From: Flavobacteriales bacterium UBA5040
Lineage (GTDB): Bacteria; Bacteroidota; Bacteroidia; Flavobacteriales; Weeksellaceae
Length of the DNA: 64,000 nucleotides
Reading direction: 5' to 3'
Assembly: GCA_002415135.1 (NCBI GenBank)
Contig: DIBY01000006.1
Span: 16,462 to 80,461 of the forward strand
The position numbers and the translations under genes are program-made. How positions within the stretch are numbered: position 1 is the stretch's first letter; every line of letters starts with the position of its first letter. The notes under the pieces are model-generated. The model saw nothing but the letters and a program-made list of their open reading frames with translations. It was not told the DNA's origin and searched no databases. Below are positions 52,041-60,512 of this stretch, piece after piece.

Positions 52041-53444
52041 TTAGAATTTCCAACCAAGCGTAATGAAGAAGTTGTCTCTCGTGTTTTTTACATTTGAAAC
52101 TACGGATGCATCAGATTCAACAATATAATTGTCTGAGAAATATCCGGTATTGCTACCTGTGGAACCTCTCATGAAAGGACTTTTATATTCTGAATTTAAA
52201 TTCTGATACGCCGCATCAATATAGAATGATCTGAAGTCATATCCGATCCCAGCTCCAATCGTCGTTCTTTTTCCAACGATTAAATCGTCGTAAGAAGTAT
52301 TGGCAACAGTTCCATTATCTGAAAAAGCTGAAATGCTCATCGAATCAAACGGACTTGAAGCAAAACCATATCCACCTCTTAAGCGGAAAGCATCTATTCT
52401 ATATTCTGCTCCTACTTTAACTTCAGATAAGTTTTTAGAATTATCGCTGAAGAAATTATTTAATTCAGTTTCGGCAGTTCCGAAGACTTTGTATTTCGAC
52501 TTGGTTAAACCTAAGGTATAATCAACATTGATGGCGAAATTTTTATTCGGAACATAAGCCGCACTTACCGTAGCTTTCATTGGAGAAGAAAGATTTCTAT
52601 CTTCAGTATAAGTTCCATCGGTAGGATTTTCGTATTCATTGTACACTCTTGCAATACTCCACCAGGTTGGAGTTTCTATAGAAGCTCCTAATCTGAATTG
52701 TGGATTAATTTTTCCAATTACGCCAACAGAAGCTGAGAAACCTGTTGATGATTCAGAAAACGGCGTATACTGTTTGTCGTAAACACTTGTTGAGTTATCC
52801 AAACTGGAAGTAAAGGCAGCAGAATCATATTGATCAATGGCTGCAGAATGAAAGTTCAAGCCAGCACCTACATAAATTCTGTTATCATAATTACCACCAA
52901 CGGCTAAACTCATTTTAGATACGTCACCATAGCGATTATAGGCATGCCCAGCGAGCGCAACGTTGTCTATTAAAGTATTCGTTCCGTCGTAAATATCAAA
53001 ATTCACGTTATTATTTCCAGGAGTTTCGGAATAATCCTCAATCGACTGGTTGGAATAATTAACTCCGATATTCACGAATTTCCAAGGCGAAGAACCATCT
53101 AACTGGAATGCCATCACTCCACCAACATTTGCCAAATCGGTATTATTAACCTTATAATCTAAAGAAGTTCCGGCTAACGAAGTTGCATTCTTACTGTTTT
53201 GAATTGCTAAAGTTCCAGACATTTCGCTGGTAATACTAACTCCAATTCCTGCTGGATTGGTATTCATAACAGAGAAATCTCCACCTAAAGCTCCCATCGA
53301 TCCCGCCATACCGTTGTATTTTGCTGACCCAATTGAGGAAGAATTAGAATAAATATCTGCTGCATTTCTAAGCGTTGAAATATCTTGGGCATTTGCGAAA
53401 TAAGCCGCAGAGATTCCCAAAACTATAAAAGACTTTTTAATCAT
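52041..53444 (-). CDS. OmpP1/FadL/TodX-family outer-membrane transporter
   Basis: A 467-residue beta-barrel protein with signal peptide ending AAYFANAQ. The N-terminal hatch shows SSSIGSAKYNGMAGSMGALGGDFSVMNTNPAGI, the family hallmark (NPAG). The C-terminus ends in NFFITLGWKF. FadL-type channels import hydrophobic compounds such as long-chain fatty acids. It follows the Tyr/Gly-rich lipoprotein gene by 26 bases, so the two share an operon. Confidence 0.9.
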   Translation of the reverse strand: MIKKSFIVLGISAAYFANAQDISTLRNAADIYSNSSSIGSAKYNGMAGSMGALGGDFSVMNTNPAGIGVSITSEMSGTLAIQNSKNATSLAGTSLDYKVNNTDLANVGGVMAFQLDGSSPWKFVNIGVNYSNQSIEDYSETPGNNNVNFDIYDGTNTLIDNVALAGHAYNRYGDVSKMSLAVGGNYDNRIYVGAGLNFHSAAIDQYDSAAFTSSLDNSTSVYDKQYTPFSESSTGFSASVGVIGKINPQFRLGASIETPTWWSIARVYNEYENPTDGTYTEDRNLSSPMKATVSAAYVPNKNFAINVDYTLGLTKSKYKVFGTAETELNNFFSDNSKNLSEVKVGAEYRIDAFRLRGGYGFASSPFDSMSISAFSDNGTVANTSYDDLIVGKRTTIGAGIGYDFRSFYIDAAYQNLNSEYKSPFMRGSTGSNTGYFSDNYIVESDASVVSNVKNTRDNFFITLGWKF

Positions 53445-53470
53445 TTTTAATATATTCTTAAATTAAATTT

Positions 53471-54451
53471 TTATCGTCTAAAACCACCAGATGATCTTGT
53501 AGAACCTGAGCTCGAACCTGATGAACCACTATTAAAACCTCCGCTTGATGAGTTCCCTGATCTGAAACCATTATCATTAGAATTACTTCTGGTTGGCTGA
53601 TCATATCTGGGTGTTGATTGTCGTGGCGAGGTGTTTTGTCTAGGCGTCCTATTCGGTTGCGGAGACGTTCTGTATCGCGGTTGATTTTGCTGCTGGTTGT
53701 TGATTCGTGGCTGCGTATTATATCTAGGATTGTTATTCTGCTGCGTATTATAGCGTGGATTGTCATTTCTAAAACCAGAACTTTGATTATTGTTTGGTCT
53801 TACTCCAGAGGTACTATTTCTAAATCCAGAACCATCAGAACCACTTCTTTTATAATTGAATCCAGGAGCATTGTAACTGTTGTACCCTCCGTATCCGTAG
53901 CCATTTCCGTAAGGGGAATAGTAGCCGTAAGGATTGTAACCATAATATGGATTATATCCGTAGTAAGGATTGTAGTAACTGTAGTAAGGACTATAATATC
54001 CGCCGAAAGGACTGTACCCAAATCCCCATGGATTATAGTATCCACTATATCCCCAAGGAGAACCGAAACCGAAACTCATCCCAAAACCAAAGCCTGATGA
54101 ATAACCGTATGGATATCCCCAAGAATCGTTATAGTAAGTTTCTGTACCTGTAAAGTTGCCCCAATCAGAATTTTGGGAATCTTGCCAGTTTTGATTTCTG
54201 TTATCAGTATTCAAGTATTTATTATGATCATCCATTTGTTGATAATCATAATACTCGCCAACTTGATTTCCGTTATTCATTACAACTCCCACAGGAATAG
54301 TATCACTATTTGGATCGTAATAAACACCATCGGTTTCGCTATAACCGCCCATGGTCGCTCCGCAGGAAGATAAAATGAAACCTCCTAAAACTGCTAATAA
54401 TGCTTTCGATTTTAGCAATCCTATCGATTTTTTATAAGTAATTATTTTCAT
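53471..54451 (-). CDS. Tyr/Gly/Asn-rich lipoprotein
   Basis: A 326-residue predicted lipoprotein (GGFILSSC, Cys30). After about 60 ordinary residues there is a Gly/Tyr/Pro-rich section (about 115-195) built from irregular NPYYGY / YSPYG / GYGYGG units, then an Asn/Gln/Arg-rich section with repeated NNPRYNTQ and TPRQNTSPRQ, and a Ser/Gly tail ending GGFRR. No globular domain is visible, so it is probably a disordered surface or periplasmic protein. Forward-frame ORFs opposite to it are artefacts of its biased composition. Confidence 0.8.
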   Translation of the reverse strand: MKIITYKKSIGLLKSKALLAVLGGFILSSCGATMGGYSETDGVYYDPNSDTIPVGVVMNNGNQVGEYYDYQQMDDHNKYLNTDNRNQNWQDSQNSDWGNFTGTETYYNDSWGYPYGYSSGFGFGMSFGFGSPWGYSGYYNPWGFGYSPFGGYYSPYYSYYNPYYGYNPYYGYNPYGYYSPYGNGYGYGGYNSYNAPGFNYKRSGSDGSGFRNSTSGVRPNNNQSSGFRNDNPRYNTQQNNNPRYNTQPRINNQQQNQPRYRTSPQPNRTPRQNTSPRQSTPRYDQPTRSNSNDNGFRSGNSSSGGFNSGSSGSSSGSTRSSGGFRR

Positions 54452-54596
54452 GATAAGGTGAAAAAGTTTTAATTTGATTTATATTTGCAAATGCACCAAA
54501 ATTGTACCAATTTATTAGGACGAATTTTGAGTAAAAATAAGCTTTTTAGATTAGATATAAAAAGCTACAAAAAGTTAAATTAAAAGATAAAATAGA

Positions 54597-56072
54597 ATGG
54601 CAAAAATTACTTCGAGAGCCGAAGATTATAGCAAGTGGTATAATGAACTGGTAGTACAAGCTGATTTGGCGGAAAACTCTGGAGTCCGTGGTTGTATGGT
54701 GATTAAACCGTATGGATATGCAATTTGGGAAAAAATGCGTGATGAATTAGATAAGAAATTTAAAGAAACTGGTCATCAGAATGCTTACTTCCCGCTATTT
54801 ATTCCTAAAAGCTATTTTGAAGCAGAAGAACAGAATGCGGAAGGCTTTGCAAAAGAATGTGCAGTTGTAACTCATTATCGTTTAAAAACAGATCCTAATA
54901 ATCCTAAGAAATTAATCGTCGATCCCGAAGCAAAATTAGAGGAAGAACTAATCGTTCGTCCGACTTCTGAGGCTATTATTTGGAACACGTATAAAAAATG
55001 GATTCAATCTTACCGTGATTTGCCAATTTTAATTAATCAATGGGCAAATGTTGTTCGTTGGGAAATGAGAACGCGTTTCTTTTTAAGAACAGCAGAATTT
55101 TTGTGGCAGGAAGGTCATACCGCACATGCTACTAAGGAAGAAGCTATCGAAGAAACTGAAAAAATGATTCACGTCTATGCTGATTTCGTAGAAAACTTTA
55201 TGGGGATTCCAGTAATCAAAGGAATTAAAACAGCGTCAGAAAGATTTGCCGGAGCAGATGAAACTTATTGTATCGAAGCTTTGATGCAAGATGGAAAAGC
55301 GCTTCAAGCAGGAACTTCTCACTTCTTAGGTCAGAATTTCGGAAAGGCATTTGACGTTAAATTCACTAACAAGGAAGGAAAGATAGAACATGCTTGGGGA
55401 ACTTCCTGGGGAACTTCCACCCGATTAATTGGTGGTTTAATTATGACGCATTCAGATGATTTAGGTTTGGTACTTCCTCCAAGTCTCGCACCAATTCAAG
55501 TGGTTATCGTTCCTATATTTAAAGGAGAAGAGCAGTTGAATCAAATTAATGAAGTTGCTTTCGCAATTCAAGATAAACTAAAAGCGAAAGGCATTGCAGT
55601 TAAATACGATAACAGAACTGAAAATAAGCCAGGCTGGAAGTTTGCAGAATATGAATTAAAAGGAGTTCCAATTAGAATCGCAATGGGAGCTAGAGATTTA
55701 GAAAACCAAACGGTAGAAATAGCGCGTAGAGATAATTTAACCAAAGAAGTTCAGCCTCTAGAAAATATTGAGGTTTACATCGAAGAATTATTGAAAACAA
55801 TTCAAAAAGATATTTTTGCAAAAGCTTTAAACTATAGAGATTCACACATTACTGCAGTTGATTCCTACGAAGAGTTTAAAAAAGTATTAGAAGAAAAAGG
55901 TGGATTTATCTCTGCACACTGGGATGGAACGGCTGAAGAAGAGGAACAAATTAAAAATGAAACAAAAGCGACCATTCGTTGTATTCCTTTAAATAATGAA
56001 CTGGAAGATGGAATCTCTCTAATTAGTGGAAAGCCATCTCAACAGCGAGTTATTTTCGCAAAATCTTACTAA
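54597..56072 (+). CDS. proS: Prolyl-tRNA synthetase (archaeal/eukaryotic type)
   Basis: A 491-residue class II synthetase that charges tRNA-Pro. Motif 2 RWEMRTRFFLRTAEFLWQEGHTAHA, the ERFAGADETYCIEALMQDGKALQAGTSHFLGQNF stretch and GLIMTHSDDLGLVLPP (motif 3 region) are visible; the anticodon-binding domain follows and the C-terminal portion ends in QQRVIFAKSY. The absence of an editing insertion and the C-terminal extension mark the archaeal/eukaryotic (ProS type 3) form, which is common in Bacteroidota. A TATATTTG at 54480-54487 is a possible -7 box. Confidence 0.96.
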   Translation: MAKITSRAEDYSKWYNELVVQADLAENSGVRGCMVIKPYGYAIWEKMRDELDKKFKETGHQNAYFPLFIPKSYFEAEEQNAEGFAKECAVVTHYRLKTDPNNPKKLIVDPEAKLEEELIVRPTSEAIIWNTYKKWIQSYRDLPILINQWANVVRWEMRTRFFLRTAEFLWQEGHTAHATKEEAIEETEKMIHVYADFVENFMGIPVIKGIKTASERFAGADETYCIEALMQDGKALQAGTSHFLGQNFGKAFDVKFTNKEGKIEHAWGTSWGTSTRLIGGLIMTHSDDLGLVLPPSLAPIQVVIVPIFKGEEQLNQINEVAFAIQDKLKAKGIAVKYDNRTENKPGWKFAEYELKGVPIRIAMGARDLENQTVEIARRDNLTKEVQPLENIEVYIEELLKTIQKDIFAKALNYRDSHITAVDSYEEFKKVLEEKGGFISAHWDGTAEEEEQIKNETKATIRCIPLNNELEDGISLISGKPSQQRVIFAKSY

Positions 56073-56191
56073 TTTTTGTGCTCAGATTCTTTATTTTAAA
56101 AATGTTAATGTTATTATAAATTGCGTAATCATCAAGTTTATGGACTAAACTTTGCTTATATTATTTCATTAACATTAAAAATTAAACTATT

Positions 56192-57472
56192 ATGGCATTA
56201 AACATCATTGATCTTATCAAAGGACAATTAGGTCCAGCGCTTATTTCACAAGCGGCTACTCAGTATGGCGAAAGTGAATCAGGGATTTCAAAAGCAATCA
56301 GCGGTTTGCTTCCAGCAGTAGTTGGAGGTATGGCCAACAATGCTGAAAAACCTGGAGTTCTTGATGCAGTTATGGGAGCATCCTCCAACGGGATGCTTGG
56401 CAACCTATTAGGTGGGACTTCTAACAACTCTTTAATTACAACTGTATTGGCAGCGATTTTTGGAGATAAAGTTGCAGACATCGTCAATGCAGTATCTACG
56501 TTCTCGGGCGTTAATAATTCAACATCAAGTTCATTATTGAATATGGTAACTGGTGCGACATTAGGATCTGTTGGCAAATATGCTTCAGATAATAATATTG
56601 GTGCATCTGGAATAACCAGTTTATTACAAGATCAGAAAGGAATTGTTTCTTCATTGTTACCAGCAGGATTATCTTTGGCTTCTCTGGGAGTTGGAAATAT
56701 GTTCGGTGCACCTGAAGCAGAAAAAGTAACTGTCAGTTCTTATGATCAACCAAAAGTTGAAGTGAACAGAGGCGGAGATACGCACTCACATCCAACTCCG
56801 GATAATAACAATAATGAAGGAGGTTCGATCTGGAAATGGTTATTGCCACTTTTATTATTAGGTCTGGCAGGTTGGTTCTTATGGAATAATTACAATAAAG
56901 ATAAAACCGATGAAGTAGTTACGACTGACAATACAGAAATGGTTGCTGATTCGACTGACAATATGGTTAACGACAGTGCTATGATGGCAACTCCAGTTAA
57001 AGAAGTTACCGACATCGATTTAAATGGAAAAATGATCAAAGGTTATGCTAACGGAATGGAAGCCTCAATGATTAATTTCCTAAAATCTGATTCTTATAAA
57101 AATGCAGACGATGCAGCTTTAAAAGACACTTGGTATAATTTTGACAACGTTAACTTTAAAATTGGTTCTGCTACAGAATTAGAAGCAGGTTCTGAAGGTC
57201 AAATTCAAAATTTAGCTGAAATCTTGAAAGCTTATCCAGACACTAAAATTAAGATTGGTGGTTACACTGATATGACAGGCGATGCGGCCCAAAATAAAGA
57301 TCTTTCTCAAAAAAGAGCAGATTTTATTAAATCTCAACTTGGTAAATTAGGAGTAGCTGCACAGGTTGTTGGCGCGGAAGGTTACGGAAGCGAATTTGCT
57401 AAAGTTCCTGCTACAGCATCTAACGATGAAAGAGCTGAAGACAGAAAAATGGCAGTAAGATTTACTAAATAA
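56192..57472 (+). CDS. DUF937 (YidB-like) - OmpA fusion protein
   Basis: A 426-residue protein: residues 1-180 are Gly/Ser/Ala-rich helices of the DUF937/YidB type (LISQAATQYGESESGISKAISGLLPAVVGGMANN), about 210-230 is a single membrane segment (WKWLLPLLLLGLAGWFLWN), and 300-426 is a C-terminal OmpA peptidoglycan-binding domain (NFKIGSATELEAGSEGQIQNLAEILKAYPDTKIKIGGYTD; QKRADFIKSQLGKLG; ASNDERAEDRKMAVRF). It would link a cytoplasmic or membrane-side module to the cell wall. Function unknown. Strong terminator follows. Confidence 0.85.
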   Translation: MALNIIDLIKGQLGPALISQAATQYGESESGISKAISGLLPAVVGGMANNAEKPGVLDAVMGASSNGMLGNLLGGTSNNSLITTVLAAIFGDKVADIVNAVSTFSGVNNSTSSSLLNMVTGATLGSVGKYASDNNIGASGITSLLQDQKGIVSSLLPAGLSLASLGVGNMFGAPEAEKVTVSSYDQPKVEVNRGGDTHSHPTPDNNNNEGGSIWKWLLPLLLLGLAGWFLWNNYNKDKTDEVVTTDNTEMVADSTDNMVNDSAMMATPVKEVTDIDLNGKMIKGYANGMEASMINFLKSDSYKNADDAALKDTWYNFDNVNFKIGSATELEAGSEGQIQNLAEILKAYPDTKIKIGGYTDMTGDAAQNKDLSQKRADFIKSQLGKLGVAAQVVGAEGYGSEFAKVPATASNDERAEDRKMAVRFTK

Positions 57473-57494
57473 TATTTTTAAATCATTTTATATA

Positions 57495-57525
57495 AATCCC
57501 GAAGTTTCTTCGGGATTTTTTTGTT
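57495..57525 (+). terminator. Terminator after DUF937-OmpA gene
   Basis: AATCCCGAAG (57495-57504) pairs with CTTCGGGATT (57508-57517), then a run of T. Confidence 0.92.
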
Positions 57526-57836
57526 GATTGAATGCGAAATTATTCTTATAATTTTGCTGTCTTAATTTGAAATTAATCATAATTCTAAAAAATTCTGGAG
57601 GTGAAATAATATAACAACTTTTTACGATAGTTTTTTCCGTTTTCTTAAAAACTTTTAAAAACACTGCCTTTCATAAAAATTGTTTTGCTCATTGTAAAAT
57701 ACAAATGGAAAATATTTTCGTGCATGATTTCCTGACTCATACTCGTCCTTATTCTCGTCCTACTCTATCAGACATTATTTGGTAGATATTTTTTTCTTGA
57801 TCTGCTAAAATCTGCCGAAATGTCCTAATGTATCTT

Positions 57837-57852
57837 TTGGCAAAATCTTTGT
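57837..57852 (+). promoter_or_regulatory. Sigma-54-like promoter sequence before grpE
   Basis: TTGGCA (57837-57842) and TTTGT (57848-57852) align with the -24/-12 elements TGGCAC-N5-TTGC with the -12 C changed to T. The start site would be about 12-15 bases before the grpE ATG at 57880. Confidence 0.35.
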
Positions 57853-57879
57853 GAAACGTTCGATATAAAATTTAACATT

Positions 57880-58419
57880 ATGTCAGACAACAAAGATATT
57901 CACGAAGAAGAATTAAATCCGCAAGACGATCTTGCTCAAAACACTGCTGAAGAAGCCAATGAAAACATGACAGTAGAAACTACGTCAGAAGACCTTTTGG
58001 CAGAAGAAAAAGACCGTTACATCAGACTTTTTGCTGAATTCGAAAACTATAAGAAAAGAACAACCAAAGAAAAAATGGAATTCTTTCAGTATGCGAATCA
58101 GGATATGATGATTTCAATGTTGGATGTTTTGGATGATTTCGAACGTGCTTTAAAAGAAATTGCCAAAAATGGTAATGAGGCAGATCTGAAAGGGGTTGAA
58201 TTAATCTATCAAAAATTCAAAAATAAATTATCTGATAAAGGTTTGAAACCAATGGCTGTAAACGCTGGTGACGATTTCAATGTTGATTTCCATGAAGCCA
58301 TTACGCAAATACCAGCACCGACTCCTGATTTGAAAGGAAAGATTGTAGATGTTATTGAGACTGGCTATCAGTTAGCTGACAAAGTAATCAGATTCGCAAA
58401 GGTAGTTACTGGAAACTAA
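57880..58419 (+). CDS. grpE: Nucleotide exchange factor GrpE
   Basis: A 179-residue GrpE, exchange factor of DnaK. The acidic N-terminus and the coiled coil EDRYIRLFAEFENYKKRTTKEKMEFFQYANQD are followed by MLDVLDDFERALKEI and the C-terminal beta domain (GDDFNVDFHEAITQIPAPTPDLKGKIVDVIETGYQLADKVIRFAKVVV-like end). Upstream of dnaJ by 155 bases in the same direction; dnaK is not in the window. Confidence 0.95.
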   Translation: MSDNKDIHEEELNPQDDLAQNTAEEANENMTVETTSEDLLAEEKDRYIRLFAEFENYKKRTTKEKMEFFQYANQDMMISMLDVLDDFERALKEIAKNGNEADLKGVELIYQKFKNKLSDKGLKPMAVNAGDDFNVDFHEAITQIPAPTPDLKGKIVDVIETGYQLADKVIRFAKVVTGN

Positions 58420-58437
58420 AATTAAACATTCGAATTG

Positions 58438-58515
58438 TGCAGCCCGGCTTGAGTAAAGCTCTCCGCGGCGGAAGCGGGAATCTCGTCCTTGAAGACGAGA
58501 GATTAAGCTGCCCCA
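58438..58515 (+). repeat. Dispersed structured intergenic element, type B copy 2
   Basis: Between grpE and dnaJ. GCAGC (58439-58443) pairs with GCTGC (58507-58511), CCCG (58443-58446) with CGGG (58475-58478), and TCTCGTC (58481-58487) with GACGAGA (58494-58500). First 17 bases identical to the element at 29015. It lies inside what should be one transcript. Confidence 0.65.
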
Positions 58516-58574
58516 ATAAAATACATTAAAAATATTCTCAGTTCTTATCTGAAGATAATTTACTTATCAATATT

Positions 58575-59696
58575 ATGTCTAAAAGAGATTACTACGAAAT
58601 TCTGGAAGTATCTAAAAGTGCTTCTCCAGAGGAAATAAAGAAAGCCTACCGAAAAATGGCAATCAAATTTCACCCGGATAAAAACCCTGGTGATAAAGCG
58701 GCGGAAGAGAAATTTAAAGAAGCTGCAGAAGCTTACGAAGTATTGAGCGACGGCAATAAGAAAGCACGTTACGACCAATATGGTCACGCCGGGATGAACG
58801 GTGGCGGCGGATTTGGCGGTGGCGGCGGAGGCTTCGGTGGCGGAATGAATATGGATGATATTTTCTCTCAGTTCGGAGATATTTTCGGTGGACATTTTGG
58901 TGGCGGTGGCGGTGGTCAACAAAGACAACAGTTGCGCGGAAGTAACCTTCGAGTTCGCATAAAACTGAATCTTGAGGAAATGGTTAATGGAACTCAGAAG
59001 ACCATTAAAGTTAAAAAAATGAAGTTGGCTCCGGGAGCGACTTCTAAAACTTGTACTACCTGTAACGGATCTGGCGTTCAGGTGAAAGTAATGAACACCA
59101 TGTTCGGTCAAATGCAAACACAAACGCATTGTGGAACCTGTCAGGGAATCGGTAAAGTTGCCGATAAAATACCAGCTGGTGCAAACTCGCAAGGTTTAAT
59201 TAAGGAGGACGAAGAAGTAACCATCAATATTCCGGCTGGAGCAAGAGAAGGAATCCAGTTAAATGTTAGAGGCAAAGGTAACGATGCACCTTTTGGTGGA
59301 ACTCCGGGAGATCTACTTGTGGTAGTTGAAGAAGAAGTTGATGCAACGATAAAAAGAGAAGGTGATAATCTTCATCAGGAATTGTATGTTTCTTTTGCTG
59401 AAGCGGCTTTGGGAACTCACAAAGAAATCCCGACCGTTGGTGGAAAAGTTAAAATAAAGGTAGATGCGGGAACGCAATCTGGAAAGATCTTACGACTTTC
59501 TAAGAAAGGTTTACCAAGTATTGACAGTTACGGAACTGGTGATATGTTTGTTCACATCAATGTTTGGACGCCAACACATCTTTCGAAAGAACAAAAGGAG
59601 TTTTTCGAAAAGCAGCTGGCAAATGGCGAAATGATGGCTGAACCATCTGGAAAAGAAAAAACATTCTTCGAAAAAGTGAGAGACTTATTCGATTAA
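58575..59696 (+). CDS. dnaJ: Chaperone DnaJ with reduced zinc finger
   Basis: A 373-residue type I Hsp40. The J domain (residues 4-67) has the HPD motif (KFHPDKNPGD), then a Gly/Phe-rich linker. Of the four CxxCxGxG zinc motifs only two remain: CTTCNGSG and CGTCQGIG. The places of the first and fourth are taken by MKLAPGATSKT and IPAGANSQG, so one of the two zinc sites should be missing. The C-terminal substrate-binding domain (TINIPAGAREGIQLNVRGKGND...GTPGDLLVVV) is normal. Terminator at 59703-59733. Confidence 0.93.
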   Translation: MSKRDYYEILEVSKSASPEEIKKAYRKMAIKFHPDKNPGDKAAEEKFKEAAEAYEVLSDGNKKARYDQYGHAGMNGGGGFGGGGGGFGGGMNMDDIFSQFGDIFGGHFGGGGGGQQRQQLRGSNLRVRIKLNLEEMVNGTQKTIKVKKMKLAPGATSKTCTTCNGSGVQVKVMNTMFGQMQTQTHCGTCQGIGKVADKIPAGANSQGLIKEDEEVTINIPAGAREGIQLNVRGKGNDAPFGGTPGDLLVVVEEEVDATIKREGDNLHQELYVSFAEAALGTHKEIPTVGGKVKIKVDAGTQSGKILRLSKKGLPSIDSYGTGDMFVHINVWTPTHLSKEQKEFFEKQLANGEMMAEPSGKEKTFFEKVRDLFD

Positions 59697-59699
59697 AAA

Positions 59700-59735
59700 T
59701 AAAAAAAGAGATTTCGAAAGGAATCTCTTTTTTTA
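59700..59735 (+). terminator. Terminator after dnaJ
   Basis: AAAAAGAGATTTC and GGAATCTCTTTTT (about 59703-59733) form a hairpin with a small loop followed by T. Confidence 0.85.
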
Positions 59736-59744
59736 TACTTGTTT

Positions 59745-59880
59745 TAACCACAAAAGGTGCAAAAGCTTTATTTAAAAAAAGCAACTCAAAAGGTGGTAAA
59801 AGGTTTATAGAAGTTATGCTTTGTGCATGCTTTTGAATAACTTTTCCACATTTATCTTTTGTGTTTCTTTTGCGGTAAAA
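59745..59880. repeat. Inverted ACCACAAAAG-type intergenic repeat pair
   Basis: The left arm starts near 59747 with ACCACAAAAGGTGCAAAAG and the right arm (complement, about 59850-59876) ends ACCGCAAAAG..ACACAAAAG, giving an inverted arrangement with further AAAAGGT blocks between. No ORF. Confidence 0.45.
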
Positions 59881-59885
59881 TATTT

Positions 59886-60497
59886 TTATTTTTTCTTAAA
59901 ACTACAGAATAGAAAGTTTTGCGTTGTTCCAAATGGAGTTTCGTGGTCTTCTAAAACAGTTTCTATTTTTTCAAAATGATCTTCAAAAGTCGAACTAAGT
60001 TTTTCTTCACTGTATTGACTGATTTCTAAACCGCTGCATTTTAAAGGTCCATTATTTGAAAATGTTCCAATGACGAAATAACTTTGAACTGCTTTTGCTA
60101 CAATCGACTTGTATTTTTCAATTTCCTCTTCTGTTGTCAAGAAATGAAAAGCTGCACGGTCATGCCAAATATCATAAGTTTCTGTCGGTTCAAAATCGAG
60201 AATATCGCTGACAATCCAAGTTATATTTTTGCCTTTTTCGCCTAAACGCATTTTCGCTTTCTCCAAAGATCGCTCAGAAATATCAAGAACGGTAATATTT
60301 TCAAAACCTTCATTTAATAAATGATCAACCAACGTGCTGTCTCCACCACCGATGTCTATAATCTTGGCAGATCTAGCTAATCCAAATGACTTGATAAAAG
60401 CCAAAGAAGTTTTCGGAATTTCTTGAGTCCAACTCACTTGATCAGGGCTTTTGGTTTCGTAAACGGTTTCCCAATGTTTCTTTCTGTCTAGATTCAT
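59886..60497 (-). CDS. Class I SAM-dependent methyltransferase
   Basis: A 203-residue methyltransferase. Motif I KIIDIGGGDSTLVDHLLNEGF, NITVLDISERSLEKAKMRLG, the acidic VSDILDFEP and IWHDRAAFHFLTTEEEIEKY are visible, resembling the methyltransferase/thiopurine-methyltransferase-like small group found in many bacteria. Target unknown. Sixteen bases downstream of the GlcG-like gene on the same strand, so probably one operon. Confidence 0.85.
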   Translation of the reverse strand: MNLDRKKHWETVYETKSPDQVSWTQEIPKTSLAFIKSFGLARSAKIIDIGGGDSTLVDHLLNEGFENITVLDISERSLEKAKMRLGEKGKNITWIVSDILDFEPTETYDIWHDRAAFHFLTTEEEIEKYKSIVAKAVQSYFVIGTFSNNGPLKCSGLEISQYSEEKLSSTFEDHFEKIETVLEDHETPFGTTQNFLFCSFKKK

Positions 60498-60512
60498 GTG
60501 ATGTTTTAAAAA

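Larger units (their letters stand above)
57473..57879. other. Intergenic region upstream of grpE
   Basis: 407 bases. After the terminator the sequence is AT-rich. A 26-codon frame starts at 57705 (MENIFVHDFLTHTRPYSRPT...) but lacks support. TACTCGTCC/TTCTCGTCC direct repeats occur near 57740-57755. A sigma-54-like pair TTGGCA/TTTGT is at 57837-57852. Confidence 0.5.

Noticed and set aside
53618..54097. Plus-strand 159-codon frame rich in Ile/Val/Arg opposite the Tyr/Gly-rich lipoprotein
   Set aside because: It is the complement of biased codons (TAC/GGA/AAT-type repeats). Composition is nonsensical for a protein and there is no start context.
57705..57785. 26-codon frame upstream of grpE (MENIFVHDFLTHTRPYSRPT...)
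   Set aside because: It overlaps the short direct repeats, has no gene neighbour fit and no conservation evidence; kept only as a mention.
58560..59192. Minus-strand 210-codon frame opposite dnaJ
   Set aside because: It arises from the Gly/Cys-rich codons of dnaJ on the other strand; dnaJ is unambiguous.
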